Assembly (NCBI GenBank): GCA_037127315.1
Contig: JBBBDQ010001186.1
Location: 2,299,501-2,363,500 of the forward strand
Reading direction: 5' to 3'
Length of the DNA: 64,000 nucleotides
Source of the DNA: Ascarosepion bandense
Lineage: Eukaryota; Mollusca; Cephalopoda; Sepiida; Sepiidae
Shown: positions 1-10,849 of the stretch, one piece after another
Position numbering within the stretch: position 1 is the stretch's first letter
How the letters are laid out: each line of letters starts with the position of its first letter
Notes under the pieces: model-generated
The model's input: the letters and a program-made list of their open reading frames with translations, nothing else
Told to the model about the DNA's origin: nothing
The model's database searches: none
Program-made: the position numbers and the translations under genes

Positions 1-189
1 CATAATTAATATTTCTTTTCTTCATTTAGCGTAACCTCTCGTCAAGTTTCTTTTTTTCCTTTTCGTATGTTTGTTTATAATTTAGTTTCGTTTCTTCCTT
101 ATTTTATTTTGTTGTTTTGATTCTTTGTTCTTTCTTTTTTTTTATCTCATAAGTTTTTCTTGCATCTATTTTTATATTTTCTGAGGAAG
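1..189. other. AT-rich leader, nothing recognised
   Basis: Thymine-rich low-complexity sequence. I see no coding signal or repeat-family match before the diverged SINE that follows. Confidence 0.5.
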
Positions 190-352
190 TGCCGTGAGCG
201 AAACGGCACGAAAAAAGAAATCGGTGAACCGAATTCAAATCCGGTCGAATCTGTAGCGTTCATTTCGTACTTAGTTTTGCAAAAGGCGTGGATCCACTTC
301 ACCCTCTCCAGATATGGGTTAAACAAAGGGCAGTATAGGATCTCGAACACTT
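190..352 (+). repeat. Diverged S-SINE relic
   Basis: The order of landmarks is that of an S-SINE: an AAATCGG stretch, a box-B-like GAATTCAAATCCGGTCG, a conserved GTAGCGTTCATTTCG-type segment, then ATATGGGTTAAACAAAGGG. The tRNA-like A box is not convincing. Short open frames on both strands here are by-products of the repeat. Identity rests on landmark order only. Confidence 0.42.
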
Positions 353-479
353 GATAAATGCCATTGGCCGAAAAGTTAACCCTTCCATCATCATCTTGCT
401 TCGAAACGCATGTTTCCATCCTGAGAAGCGTTTACAAATCTACATTAATAGCTTTAACATGATGAGCTTTATTTTTAAA

Positions 480-1148
480 ACTAGCAGTATAGCCCGGCGT
501 TGCTCGGGTGTAATGAAAGCTTTAAAACTAATCCATTGTCCTGGAGCTCAGACTCTTTGGACATTGGCACGAAAGACTAAAAAGCAATAGTTGTTTCCAG
601 TTAAAGCGAAACCGTAGACTGAAAGAAAAATGAATGGATGTAAGTCAAATTTTGATTTCCTGGTATCGATATCAAATAAGTTTTTTCGTTGTAAACTGAA
701 TTTTGAAGGCTAAATAAGTCCTCTGATTAAATGGAATCATGGCTGAGACTAAGAACTACAATTATACCTACTTAGAGCCAAACCCGAAGCAAAAGCTAAA
801 ATAAAAGGGCTGAAAAAAATACAGACATACAGGTAGATAAACAAACACACACACAAACATCTTGCCTTATATATATATATATATATAATCGATTTTCTGC
901 ACTATTGTAAGCACTGCAACCTTGAAACTTCTGAATATCGTTTCTTATGTCTTTGTCTATGAGTGTATCAAATTTGATTAAAATCGGACCACTCCTTTTA
1001 TAACCCGATTTATTCGATTATCGATTTTCGATATTTATCGGGGGTACCTCGACACAAAACCTAGCTAAGAACACTCGCAGACGCTTATAGTACAACTGTG
1101 TAAATTTTCAAGAAAATCGGTTGAGCCATTTCGGAGTCTATAGGTAAC

Positions 1149-1209
<61 letters not shown>

Positions 1210-1231
1210 AAGTTCCATTTATAAATAAGTT
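480..1231 (+). mobile_element. R element copy 1 (non-autonomous repeat)
   Basis: Starts ACTAGCAGTATAGCCCGGCG and ends TTATAAATAAGTTTAGATA, the same ends as the copies at 8,463 and, reversed, at 41,733. Inside are a small (AT)n at about 869-886 and a long (AC)n at 1,150-1,204. The 3' part reads GAAAATCGGTTGAGCCATTTCGGAGTC, a layout known from 3' tails of RTE-type and related non-autonomous elements in many invertebrates. No coding capacity is seen. The class assignment is inference, while the family relationship is directly visible. Confidence 0.75.
1150..1204. repeat. (AC)n microsatellite inside R element
   Basis: About 27 uninterrupted AC units. It sits at the same internal position as the (AC)n of the second R copy, so it was probably seeded by the element. 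Confidence 0.97.
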
Positions 1232-2127
1232 TAGATAGATAATAATAAAAAAATTCTTTCTTTATCGCTTTCCTTTCTCTATCCATTATTTTCCTTTTTA
1301 TTTCCACATCGCCTGACTTTCTCATCTACCGTTTTATAGGGAAAAGCACACCAATTAGTTTCTTGTAGAGTTACTTAAATAAAAAAGAAGTCCCAAGGAT
1401 GATTCTCTGGATGCAAGTCACGATTTTAAGTGGAAATGATAAAAAGATCGCAAGTCCGCAGAAACGAATATGATAATTTAGAATACTCTTGCATAGAATA
1501 ACTAATACTTTTCAAATTAAAAATATTTTTTTATGGTATATCGATATTTCTATAATAATATAATAAGTAACTCATCGTGGAGTAATGATTAGTAAACTGA
1601 TCTCGAAAGCTGTTAATGACGCCAATCCTTATTAGGCTCTTCCAATTTTTGGATCTTGCGTCGTGAGGAACAAATACGATTTATGAGTGTCACATCATCA
1701 GTAGCAGAACTAAACTTGTTTTAACCGATACTTAATCAGAATCAATAAGGGCACTCACTAACGGAGAAGGAAAGGATAAAATAAATACTGGAATGGGAAA
1801 AATCAAGGACTGATTTAGTGAAGATGGAAAAAAATGGGGTCAAAAAGAAACTGGAGCGATTGGGAATCTCGACGTGGGTCATAACAAAAGAAAACGCCGG
1901 AAAACAGGCAAAGAAAGACATTAACTCACTTTAGGTAAACAAAGAAAATCAACCTTAACCGGGGGAAGATTCAAAGGAAACTGCCCCGTTGTGCCAGAAG
2001 GGGCTTAAGAAAGGCTATCTCTTTCCACTCGAACCAGACTCGCTACAGTTACCCACTTTTTAAATCAATTGGAATGACATATGTATGACTCTAATAATCA
2101 TACGTGACAGTTAAGAAACTTAGGAGG
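1232..2127. other. Gene-free stretch, no clear repeat
   Basis: Mixed-composition sequence of about 900 bp without a long open frame or a match to the repeat families recognised elsewhere in the window. It may be older repeat debris. Confidence 0.4.
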
Positions 2128-2447
2128 ACATTAGTAACGCCACTGATGTGCAGGGGGCTACTTAAGAGTAAAAAGAATGGAAAAGAGAAAGCCGGAAACC
2201 ACATCCTAAACAGGGAACAAGGGATGAGCCTCTTCACTTGTTCAATAGACGTGGGTGGAGTGTGAACCGGGTGATAGTTTAATCTATGTACACCAATTGA
2301 AAAAGAAAAAAGGAAAGAGTAAAAAGATTAAAAAAAGACAGCCGGAAACAACATCCTAAACACGGAACAAGGGATGAGCCTCTTTACCTGTTCAATAGAC
2401 GTGGGTGGAGTGTGAACCGGGCGATAGTTTAGTCTATCTACTCCAAT
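2128..2447 (-). mobile_element. P element copy 1, two tandem units
   Basis: On the minus strand the copy carries the block TTCACACTCCACCCACGTCT twice, about 170 bp apart, each followed by GAACAGGTGAAGAGG and a CATCCTAAACAGGG-type segment (reverse complement). It ends in the tail CTGCACATCAGTGGCGTTAC, which is also the 3' tail of J-LINE. A J-LINE 3' end abuts its 5' side directly at about 2,448, head to tail on the same strand. Confidence 0.72.
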
Positions 2448-2825
2448 ATTTCACCACAAGCAAGGCGGTACCACTACTGATGTTCAGTGGGGGCTACATA
2501 AGAAAGTTAAAGTTTTAGGCAGAAGGAGAGTGAAGACAAAGACGAACCAGCTACAGGGAGTGAAAGCGAAAGGGCAAGAGACGGATGTGAACACAGGAGA
2601 GAAGACAGTTGTGAAGGTAGAGAGAAAGGAAAAGAACACGATACACGGGGTGATGTAGAAAGGGCTGGAGTTAAGTGGATAAGAGATAGGAATTGACTTT
2701 GCAATTAAATACCTGGGGGTTGTAACCGTCATGAAAGCAAGTATATGGAAGGGAGTTCCACAGGCGGGAAGCGCGAGAAAAGAAGCTGATGGAGTAGAAT
2801 TGTTTGATCTGTTCTATTCCACTCA
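2448..2825 (-). mobile_element. J-LINE 3' end fragment
   Basis: Read on the minus strand it holds the CGCTTCCCGCCTGTGGAAC coding block (the RLWNS-type end of the reverse transcriptase C-terminus), the AATTTAAATG-type segment, a pyrimidine-rich 3' UTR and the tail GTGGTACCGCCTTGCTTG. It is 5' truncated. Two open frames at 2,484-2,732 lie in the UTR and are not genes. Family: jockey/CR1 superfamily of non-LTR retrotransposons, inferred from better copies at 10,850 and 47,045. Confidence 0.7.
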
Positions 2826-3511
2826 CCATATTTACCTAAGCAATAATCGATTATCACCTTTTTTTATCACTGCAGAACGCTTTGGTGAAGAAAATAAAAC
2901 CTTTTCCTAATGGAAACCAGATTCAAGTGTTCGTCGAAAACGCTTTAACATCAAAACCTGCGGAGTTATTCAAAAGACAGCAAAGGCCTGGTAACTAACA
3001 ACAATTCATTGCAGATAATGGCGTATATATAAGAAAATAAAATCTAATTGTAGTTTATTTTATGGAAGAATAAATTTGATGAAAACAAATCTTGAAATGA
3101 TTTAGAAGTCAACGTAATACGCAGCCTTCATTTTTCTTTGCCCTCTCAGAATTAATCAGAAGCCACGATGAGAATAAACTAGTACTTTGACGACATACAG
3201 ATGCCATGAACAAAAATATCTCCATCATTATCTTCGTCTTGTAACATTGTGAAATGTTTTAATAAATCTCTTGCCTTCCAGAAAATGTATAAAAAACATC
3301 TGGTTTCCTTACACAAAATCTTTCCTAATAACGTTTGTACTCGCGTTAACATAACACGAGACCTTGACACTTAAGTGATTCGCTTTTTGTTCCAGTTGGA
3401 AAAAAGAGGCCCAAATCATTTTATAAGACAATCAGGTGCAAGATATCCAGGAAAGGCGCAAGAGTGTATTGGTCGGATATGAAACAAAATATAAGAAAAC
3501 AGTAAACCTCT
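2826..3511. other. Gene-free stretch, nothing recognised
   Basis: AT-rich, no coding block with believable codon pattern. The 63-codon frame at 3,179-3,370 has no supporting features. Confidence 0.4.
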
Positions 3512-3835
3512 AAATGCGTTTGTGGGGCAGTCGATATCGGATTAGAACTTTTTCTCGGAACGAGAAATCTGAGAACCGAGTTCGAATTCCAATTGAATTC
3601 GTTTCATTCACTTACGCGCAAAATATTCTTGGGAAAGTTATTAATTCATCTCTTCCCTCTAGCTATAGGTTAAATAGCAGAACAGTTTGGATTATATAGC
3701 CTTGGTTGGCAACCAATCTACCTAAAAAAAGTAATGGAAACCTACTGTAAAAAATCTTCTCAGTCAGTGATGTCACTTTTGAGAAAAATGATCGCCCAAG
3801 TATAAGGTATCACTTAACGAACTGACTGAGTCCTC
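3512..3835 (+). mobile_element. S-SINE, full length, diverged
   Basis: Begins AATGCGTTTGTGGGGCAGTC (box A region), has CCGAGTTCGAATTCC as box B, runs through the CTTGGTTGGCAACCAA body segment, and ends CACTTAACGAACTGACTGA. A short insertion lies between box A and box B. The 3' hairpin is degraded. Confidence 0.8.
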
Positions 3836-4319
3836 GAAACGCATCAAATTGTTGATCACTTTTCATGTTTTAGGTTATTCTTGAAAAAAAGAATTTAACT
3901 ATGAACTTCCCTGTAGCCAAGCAAGATTATGTCGATTGGTGACTGAGAACTACACTATAGCGTGAGGTCTACCTAAATATATCGTCTACCCAAGTGCAGC
4001 GCGAAGGTCTACTGTACCCCTCAGGTAAGGTGAGGTCTAACACGAATATTTATATATGTCTCACATTTGAGCTATCGTGGTTGGATGCTAAAGCAATGAT
4101 TCTCAACAAAATACAAGTTGTTGGAATTTAGCTGTTCCAGTCACATCTTGATCATGTTTTGCTGGAAGATGTTGAGAAAAAATTCCAATGGTCTGCTCGT
4201 ACCATTGCTAGAAAATATACGAAGTGTTTATCGATAAAATAAATATATGTATTTTATTTGATAGCGTGTTTTTTTTTTACCTCTCTATATTTAATGTGAA
4301 TAGAATATAGATATATAAA
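3836..4319. other. Gene-free stretch with short GAGGTCTAC repeats
   Basis: At 3,955-4,045 the word GAGGTCTAC or close variants recurs several times. A related GAGGTAGACTTCA motif lies in the H repeat just downstream. Otherwise unassigned. Confidence 0.4.
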
Positions 4320-5105
4320 TATTAAAACAAGACTTAATGAAACTGACAGTCACGGAAGTATAGAAGTACACTATCGCCCGGTTCACACTCCACCCACGTC
4401 TATTGAACAGGTGAAGAGGCTCATCCTTGTTCCCTGTTTAGGACGTGGTTTCCGGCTTTCTCTTATCCAATCTTTTCAGTCTTTTATTTTTCAATTGGAG
4501 GAGATAGACTAAACTATTGCCCGGTTCAACTCCACCCACGTCTATTGAACAGGTGAAGAGGCCCATCCCATGTTCCCTGTTTAGGATGTGGTTTCCGGCT
4601 TTCTCTTTTCCAAACTTTTCACTCTTACGTATCCCTCTGCACATCAGTGGCATTACCACTTTGCTCGGGGTGATATGATTAAAAAAATACAATATATTAT
4701 AGTCCGATGCTACGGAAGTCGAAACGTGAGGTAGAACTCACACTATATTGAGGTAGACTTCACACTACAGTCGAACCAGCTAGTTTATTTTTTATTAAAG
4801 TTTATGAACAATATGTAAGATATGTAAAGAAACACAAAAGAAATATTATATATTATATATTATACATGATATAAAATATGTAAAGAAATACAAAAGAAAT
4901 ATTATTCAGAATTAGAATTGAAAATATGATTTTCTTCAATTTCTTTCTTGATTGTCAACGATGTAAAGGGGAGAGAAGAAATGGCCCTGTCCATACAGAG
5001 TTGTGGTTAATAATCAGTTTTCACGAGACCATTAATACGTGCTTAGGTTTCCTGTTGAACGAGACCGAACCGTATCATCTAACCCCCACCTTAAAAAAAA
5101 TTGGT
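4320..5105 (+). repeat. H repeat copy 1, interrupted by a P element
   Basis: The words TATTAAAACAAG-CTTAAT followed by TATTATAGTTCGATGC-type sequence, two GAGGTAGA motifs, CTTGATTGTCAACGATG and GAGACCATTAATACGTGCTT match the uninterrupted copy at 6,116-6,500. In this copy a P element (about 4,369-4,692) separates the first dozen bases from the rest. The origin of H is unknown; it has no coding capacity. Confidence 0.7.
4369..4692 (+). mobile_element. P element copy 2, two tandem units
   Basis: Two units, each with the GCCCGGTTCA and CCACGTCTATTGAACAGGTG blocks, separated by TTTTTCAATTGGAGGAGATA. The copy ends CACATCAGTGGCATTACCAC, then CGGGGTGATATGATTAAAAA. It lies inside an H repeat, so it is younger than that H copy. 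Confidence 0.75.
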
Positions 5106-5860
5106 TGACGGCAGACGTCAATGACAAAATACTTTTCATATTTTATTAGGGAAGACTACCGAAATATAAAATAATTGAAACGTAACCATAAATAACGGTT
5201 TTCAATACTTAAGAGAAATAGAAAGACATTTGCTTTTTATGTGTCAGTGTCCGTAACAATGTGAAAAATAGATAAAGTTGTAGAATAGAATAGAAACCTT
5301 TTGTGTTTAATGGTAAATCTCCATAAAAATTGTAGAGAAGCCAAATTTGTACAGATTGATATGAATCGTTTGACGACAGAAAAGTACTTACTGTAATTGC
5401 CATAGATTTTTTTTAAAGAAGAAATAATATAATCTGTACTTGAGAAGAGCGAAGCCATTAATCGCGGGCTTCAAAAGATTCATAAATATCTTTCTTGTCA
5501 ATCTCTCAATAACAATTCATCTGGTTGCCATTTCTCTCTATAAAAGATTATATCTCACTCTGTCCATCTCACTTACCTCTCTCTAAAGTTTGTTCTGAAT
5601 CAGTTATATCCATTTATTTTCTTAAATTCTGAGACAGTAGTGAGTTTGACTTCAACGCCAATCATGAGTGTTCGTTTCCAAGGCAGGTATTATTGCGTTT
5701 TTTTTTAAGGATAGGCAGGCCCTTCCTTAATTCCCGTGTATACAGCGCTAGAATTCTTGGCGTTGATCACCTGTTTGCGTTTGTCACTTTTATTAATATT
5801 TACGACTTCAACACGGAAAGTATCCAATCGTTTAATATTAAATAGGAAAAAATTACCGAA
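5106..5860. other. Gene-free stretch
   Basis: AT-rich, about 750 bp. No repeat family recognised. Short open frames at 5,209-5,458 overlap each other in two frames and look like chance. Confidence 0.4.
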
Positions 5861-6110
5861 GAAAAGGATACACTATTTACATTGTTCGGATTGTTGTCCC
5901 CATTTTTATTGTCATATTCCCGACGTTTCGGCTGTTGTATGCTCCAGCCTTCTTCAGGTACTTAGAATTTAGAAACCAACCTTTTATTACGATTATTGGC
6001 GTATGTCATTCTCGTTCCATATGTCATTGCTCTTCCAGATGTCAATTAGCTATCTCCCTTTTTAACTCATCTATCTATGTTATTTGCTACAAACTATAGA
6101 TAATATTTTA
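5861..6110 (-). mobile_element. HH-A repeat, single arm
   Basis: Minus-strand copy of the HH-A family: a CCTGAAGAAGGCTGG core, GCCGAAACGTCG, then ATGACAATAAAAATGGGGAC and CAATGTAAATAGTG. The other side carries AACCAACCTTTTATTACGAT and GTATGTCATTCTCGTTCC, matching the foldback at 41,088. No coding sequence. Its relation to Penelope-like elements is inference (see findings). Confidence 0.65.
5921..5958 (-). ncRNA. Hammerhead-like ribozyme core (HH-A)
   Basis: Minus strand: CTGAAGA, then a stem AGGCTG/CAGCC around a ten-base loop, then GAAAC and GTCG. This is the order CUGANGA, stem II, GAAA, cleavage-type UC of a minimal hammerhead. Stem III would be only two base pairs, so activity as a monomer is doubtful. 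Confidence 0.45.
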
Positions 6111-6115
6111 CAGTA

Positions 6116-6500
6116 TTAAAACAAGGCTTAATATGATATTATATTATAGTTCGATGCTGCGGTAGTCGCAACATGAGATAGAACTCACATTATATTGAGG
6201 TAGACTTCATACTATAATAAAACAAAATAGTTTTTTTTATTACAGTTTATGAATAATATATAAAATACTATATGTAAAGAAATACAAAAGAAACATTAAG
6301 CAGAATTAGAATTGAAAATATGATTTTTTTCAATTTCTTTCTTGATTGTCAACGATGTGAAGAGAAGAGAAGAGAAGAAACGGCCCAGTCATTACAGAGT
6401 AGAGGTTAATAATCTGTTTTCATGAGACCATTAATACGTGCTTAGGTTGGCTGTTGAACAAGACTGAACCGAGTAATCTTGCCCGCCATTAAAAATGTTT
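6116..6500 (+). repeat. H repeat copy 2
   Basis: Direct repeat of 4,320-5,105 without the P insertion. The two copies are about 1.4 kb apart and differ at scattered sites, so the duplication is old. Confidence 0.7.
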
Positions 6501-6527
6501 TAGACAAAACTCACAACTCTTTCGGTA

Positions 6528-6599
6528 AAGTCACTGGATCTAACTAACGCTTTTATCCATTGGCTTAGTGGATAAAACGTTGGTTAGATCCAGTGACTT
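6528..6599. repeat. Near-perfect palindrome with tRNA-like centre
   Basis: The arms AAGTCACTGGATCTAAC and GTTAGATCCAGTGACTT pair fully, and the pairing continues through TTTTATCCA/TGGATAAAA to a short loop. The centre reads TTGGCTTAGTGGATAAAACG, which resembles a tRNA box A with its D-arm. It could be a SINE head copied onto itself. Confidence 0.8.
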
Positions 6600-7070
6600 G
6601 AAAAAGTTTAAAGAAAAAGTTAAAAAAAAAAAAGCCGACTGTGGGAAACTGCATCTTAAACCTTTTCAAAACTTTATCCTTTCCACTTTCAAAAACGGGT
6701 TATTTTCGTCGTCTTCTCCTTAATCTCATCCACGGAATTTCAACAGCGATTTTAGAACCTCCCACAAAAAAATAATATCGTGTCCAAGCATGTGCAGTAA
6801 AATCCAAGTTACATTAAGGCTGATGTAACCGTTTCTCAAGGTATCTAAAATGACTGGAGATGTTCTAGACGAGTTGTTCTCAACCGGGATCCATATAAGA
6901 ATTTTTGGAATTCACGCAAGCAAAATGGTAAATTGAGGGTTCATGACAGTATTTTAGATGTCATTGAAAATATTTTGCTTTAGTCTTATTGAAAGAAATA
7001 ACAACATTCTACATAATAGTTATAATGTATCGATCATTTACAATCAAGGGAGATAACCTACGCTAATCGT
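6600..7070. other. Gene-free stretch
   Basis: No coding or repeat-family signal recognised apart from short A and T runs. Confidence 0.4.
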
Positions 7071-7375
7071 GTGCGTTGTGGTGCAGTGGATATCAACTCG
7101 AAACGAGAGATCGGGGTGCCGAGTCCGAATTCCATTTTAATTCCTTGCATTCACTTACGCACAAAACTCTTTGCGAAAGGTATTAATCCGTTTCTTCACT
7201 CTAGTTATGGGTTAAATAATAGGACAGATTAGGTTCTGTAGCCTTGGCTGGCAACCAGTCTACCGCAGAAAGTAATGGCAACCTACTGCGGGATAAACTT
7301 CTGTCCAGTCAGTCATGTCTCTTTCGAGACATGATCGCCCAAAGCGTGTTTCACGTATGGCACTTAACTGACTGA
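7071..7375 (+). mobile_element. S-SINE, full length
   Basis: One of the best copies: GTGCGTTGTGGTGCAGTGGA (box A), GAGTCCGAATTCC (box B with one change), the ACCGCAGAAAGTAATGGCAA body, the hairpin CATGTCTCTTTCGAGACATG and the end CACTTAACTGACTGA. It faces a minus-strand copy 234 bp downstream. Confidence 0.9.
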
Positions 7376-7609
7376 ATCTCCTTTGCGTTTCATTTAGAAA
7401 ATTTTCATGATTTAGTAACCTAATCAAGCTAAATATACTAATCTGATTGTATTATTACAATTAAATATTATAAGGAATTACATCAAATATTATTTAAATA
7501 TTTTGTGTTTTGTAGAAGTATTTATTACACAAAAACAGCTAGCTAAAGATAAATTCAGTGTTCAGTAATAAAATAAGTCATAAATATACAAGATCATAAG
7601 ACATAAACA

Positions 7610-7876
7610 GTCAGTCAGTCAAGTGCTATACGTGACATACGCTTGGGCGATCATGTCTTGAAAGAGACATGACTGACTGAGCAGAAGATTATTCCGCAGT
7701 AGGTTACCATTACTTTCTGCGGTATTCTTGTTGCCAGCCAAGGCTATAGAACCCAGTCTGTTCTGTTATTTAACCCATAACTAGAAGGAAGAGACGGATT
7801 AATACCTTTCGCAAAGAGTTTTGTGCGTAAGTGAATGCAAGGAATTAAACTGAAATTCGAACTCGGCTCCCCGCCT
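7610..7876 (-). mobile_element. S-SINE, lacking the 5' head
   Basis: Minus-strand copy from the tail (AGTCAGTCAGTCAAGTG) to box B, then cut off where an A-rich run replaces the box A region. With the plus copy at 7,071 it forms an inverted pair whose transcripts could fold into about 260 bp of duplex. Confidence 0.85.
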
Positions 7877-8056
7877 TAAAAAAAATATACTTTAGTGCTA
7901 CTCTATTCAATGTGAGACTTATAGTTGAAACTGATTTCCAATATCAACCTCCAATGTTGTCAATGATAATCGAAGTTCATCTCTTTGTATAATGTCGACT
8001 CGGAAACAAAGAATTAAGTTATAGACGCGGCTGAAACCAAATTCAGCCGGGTAAGA

Positions 8057-8203
8057 AAATTGATTTTCTAAGCGCCACTTAGATGTGGCGCAAGGCAGAA
8101 AGTATGGGAGACCCAGTGAGGATCGAACTCACTACTCAGTTGTAACTGGTTCTAGCGATACAAGCTTTCTAACCATTGCACCACACCGAGATGCCGAGCC
8201 AGT
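8057..8203 (-). mobile_element. T-SINE (second tRNA-derived family)
   Basis: On the minus strand: GTGTGGTGCAATGGTTAGAA (box A), AGTGAGTTCGATCCTCACTG (box B), then a body with GCGCCACATCTAAGTGGCGC, itself a hairpin. The spacing of boxes A and B suits a tRNA-derived Pol III promoter. Other pieces lie at 18,047 and 20,140. Confidence 0.75.
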
Positions 8204-8462
8204 TAAGATAAAGGAAAAGTCGTAACATCCAACTGCGTTTTTTTTTTCCTTTTATCTTGAACAGTGAGATTTAACGAACAACTGAAATGAAAATTGAAAA
8301 TAGAACGTTGAATTTCTTAATGTTTTGCATAAAATATTTGAGCAAAACCTCATACATTCACAGTACAATCATTTGTTGGAAACATCAAAAAAAGGCTACA
8401 GAATATATCGGTCAAAATATCAACCGAAAAAATAAAGATGCTCCTGAGCAGTTATTATATTT
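8204..8462. other. Short unassigned stretch
   Basis: AT-rich. A 95-codon frame starting here runs on into the R element and gains its second half from that repeat, so it is not a gene. Confidence 0.5.
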
Positions 8463-9132
8463 TACTAGCAGTATAGCCCGGCGTTGCTCGGGAGTAATGA
8501 AGGCTTTAAAACTAATCCATGGTCCTGGAGCTCAGACTCTTTGGACATTGGCACGAAAGACTAAAAAGCAATAGTTGTTTCCAGTTAAAGCGAAACCGTA
8601 GACTGAAAGAAAAATGAATGGATGTAAGTCAAATTTTGATTTCCTGCTATCGATATCAAATAAGTTTTTTCGTCGTAAACTGAATTTTGAAGGCTAAATA
8701 AGTCATCTGTGTAAATGGCATCATAGCTGAGACTAAGAACTACAATTATACCTACTTAGAGCCAAACCCGAAGGAAAAACTAAAATAAAAGGGCTGAAAA
8801 AATACAGACATACAGGCAGATAAGCAGACACAGACATAAACATCTTGCCTTTTATATATATATATATATATATTATTGATTTTCTGCACTATTGTAGGAA
8901 TTGCAACCTTGAAACTTCTGAATATCGTTTCTTATGTCTTTGTCTATGAGTGTATCAAATTTGATTAAAATCGGAACACTTCTTCTATAACCCGATTTTT
9001 TTTCGATTATCGATTTTCGATATTTATTTGGGGTACCTCGACACAAAACCGAGCTAAGAACACTCGCAGAGGCTTATAGTACAACTGTGTAAATTTTCAT
9101 GAAAATCGGTTCAGCCGTTTCGGAGTCCATAG

Positions 9133-9197
<65 letters not shown>

Positions 9198-9388
9198 TCT
9201 ATAACCCGATTTTTTCGATTATCGATATTTATCGGGGTTACCTCGAGACAAAACTTAGCTAAGAACACTCGCAGAGGCTTATAGTACAACTGTGTAAATT
9301 TTCATGAAAATCGGTTCAGCCGTTTCGGAGTCTATAGTTAACGGATACACACACACAGACAAAGTTTCATTTATAAATAAGTTTAGAT
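8463..9388 (+). mobile_element. R element copy 2 with internal duplication
   Basis: Very similar to copy 1 through the first 650 bp. After the (AC)n at 9,136-9,195 the block from ATAACCCGATTTTT to CGGAGTC appears a second time (about 8,985-9,130 and again 9,199-9,340) before the usual end ATAAATAAGTTTAGATA. The microsatellite lies exactly at the duplication joint, which suggests slippage or unequal exchange at (AC)n. Confidence 0.8.
9136..9195. repeat. (AC)n microsatellite
   Basis: About 29 AC units at the joint of the duplicated R-element 3' segment. Confidence 0.97.
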
Positions 9389-9679
9389 ATTGATTTGTAC
9401 ATTTAGAGTTGTAGTAAAATCACTTATTTCGGTTTGAATTTTAGGAGAGTGGCGCTAATTACCACCTGATAATATCCGAGAATCCTTACATCCCTTCATA
9501 AGGTATAAACAAACATTCCAAATTCTAGATCAATAATCTTTTTGGTAATAATTAGTAAATTTCGGATCAGAATGCTTGTTTGACAGCTATTGGCTAAAAT
9601 GACTCCAGGTAATTAAAAGCGGAAAGGCCACAACAACAAAATTTCAGTTTGCCGATAATAAATTAATTGTATGAAGCAA

Positions 9680-10260
9680 GATTCTACTTCTCGCCTTTTC
9701 TCGCACTTCCTGCCTGTGGAACTCTCATATACTTGCTTAGTTGGAAGCAGTCTTTCAGTCTGTAATTTCTTTGTCGATGTTGCGTCATACCCCATCTGGT
9801 TTCCCCTCCACAAGAATTTACTCGAGCCACCAGACTGGCAAGAAGGTCCCACCTTTTTACAGCTAAATCTACCAAATTAAGCCAACAATTCTACTCCCTC
9901 GGCTTCTTTTCTCACACTTCCCACCTGTGAAACTCCCTTCCATATACTTGCTTTTCTGTTAGCTACAACCTTCAGGAATTTAAATGCAATGTCAATTCCC
10001 ATCTCTTATCCACCTTGACTCCAGTCCTTCCCTCGTCCTTTCTACTTCACCCCGAGTGTTTTTTATTTGCCTTTCTCACTCTACCTTCACAGCTGTCATC
10101 ACACCTATATCCCCATCCTTCTCTTGCTCTCTCTCTGACACATACTGGAACTGGCTCGTTTTTCTCTTCAATCCCCTCCTGCCTAAACTTTAACTGTCTT
10201 ATGTAGAACCTGCGCATCAGTGGCGGTACGGCCTTGCTTGGGGTGAAATGATTAAAATAA
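9680..10260 (+). mobile_element. J-LINE 3' end, two overlapping pieces
   Basis: The block TTTTCTCGCACTTCCTGCCT followed by GTGGAACTC occurs at 9,697 and, as TTTTCTCACACTTCCCACCT, again at 9,908. Between them lies an upstream stretch of the same reading frame (ACTCGAGCCACCAGACTGGC), so the first piece is a truncated tandem of the second. The downstream UTR is pyrimidine-rich and ends CGCATCAGTGGCGGTACGGC then GGGGTGAAATGATTAAAA. Dead copy with frame breaks. Confidence 0.75.
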
Positions 10261-10849
10261 AATTCAGCAGTGATGTTCTGGTTAGATTCCAAAAAACGGT
10301 AATACACATTGCCAAAAGGCAGACCACAAAACAGTCACCATAATCTTCTGTTGGTGCAATTTCCATTTTGGACAGTTTCTTTTATTATGAAAAACCATTG
10401 AACAAATCGTTTGCGATTGTCATAAAGGACCCATTTCATATCGTAAGTCACTATTCCATCAAGAAATAGATCATTCGAATTTCTCAAATGCTGCATTTTC
10501 AGTGAGTTCATACAAAACTACTTAATCCAGTTTATTTACCTTACCAATTTTCTTGATCCGATATTATTGAAATGTTAACACCCATTATCTGAAATATTTC
10601 TTTAACACTTTACGTGGATATTTTCTGTTAGTATTTTCAGGCGTTGATTTTCAATCGCAGATGGACATAATTTATCACCTTGACTTTCAAGATTCGTATC
10701 TCCACTGCAAAACTTCAGAAACTAGTGCCGTATCAAAAGTGGATCTTTTACCCTATGCTCTGTTAATTTTTATAGAAGTTTGAGGAGCAGTATGACCAAA
10801 CTTGAAGTTATGAAAAATCAAAGTAAACACTCTCTTCTTTTTTCGTGTT
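10261..10849. other. Gene-free stretch between two J-LINE ends
   Basis: AT-rich, nothing recognised. Confidence 0.4.

Noticed and set aside
351..8574. A shared peptide SSIARRCSGVMKALKLIH in two open frames, first taken for a conserved gene
   Set aside because: It comes from the start of R element copies 1 and 2, which are non-coding repeats.
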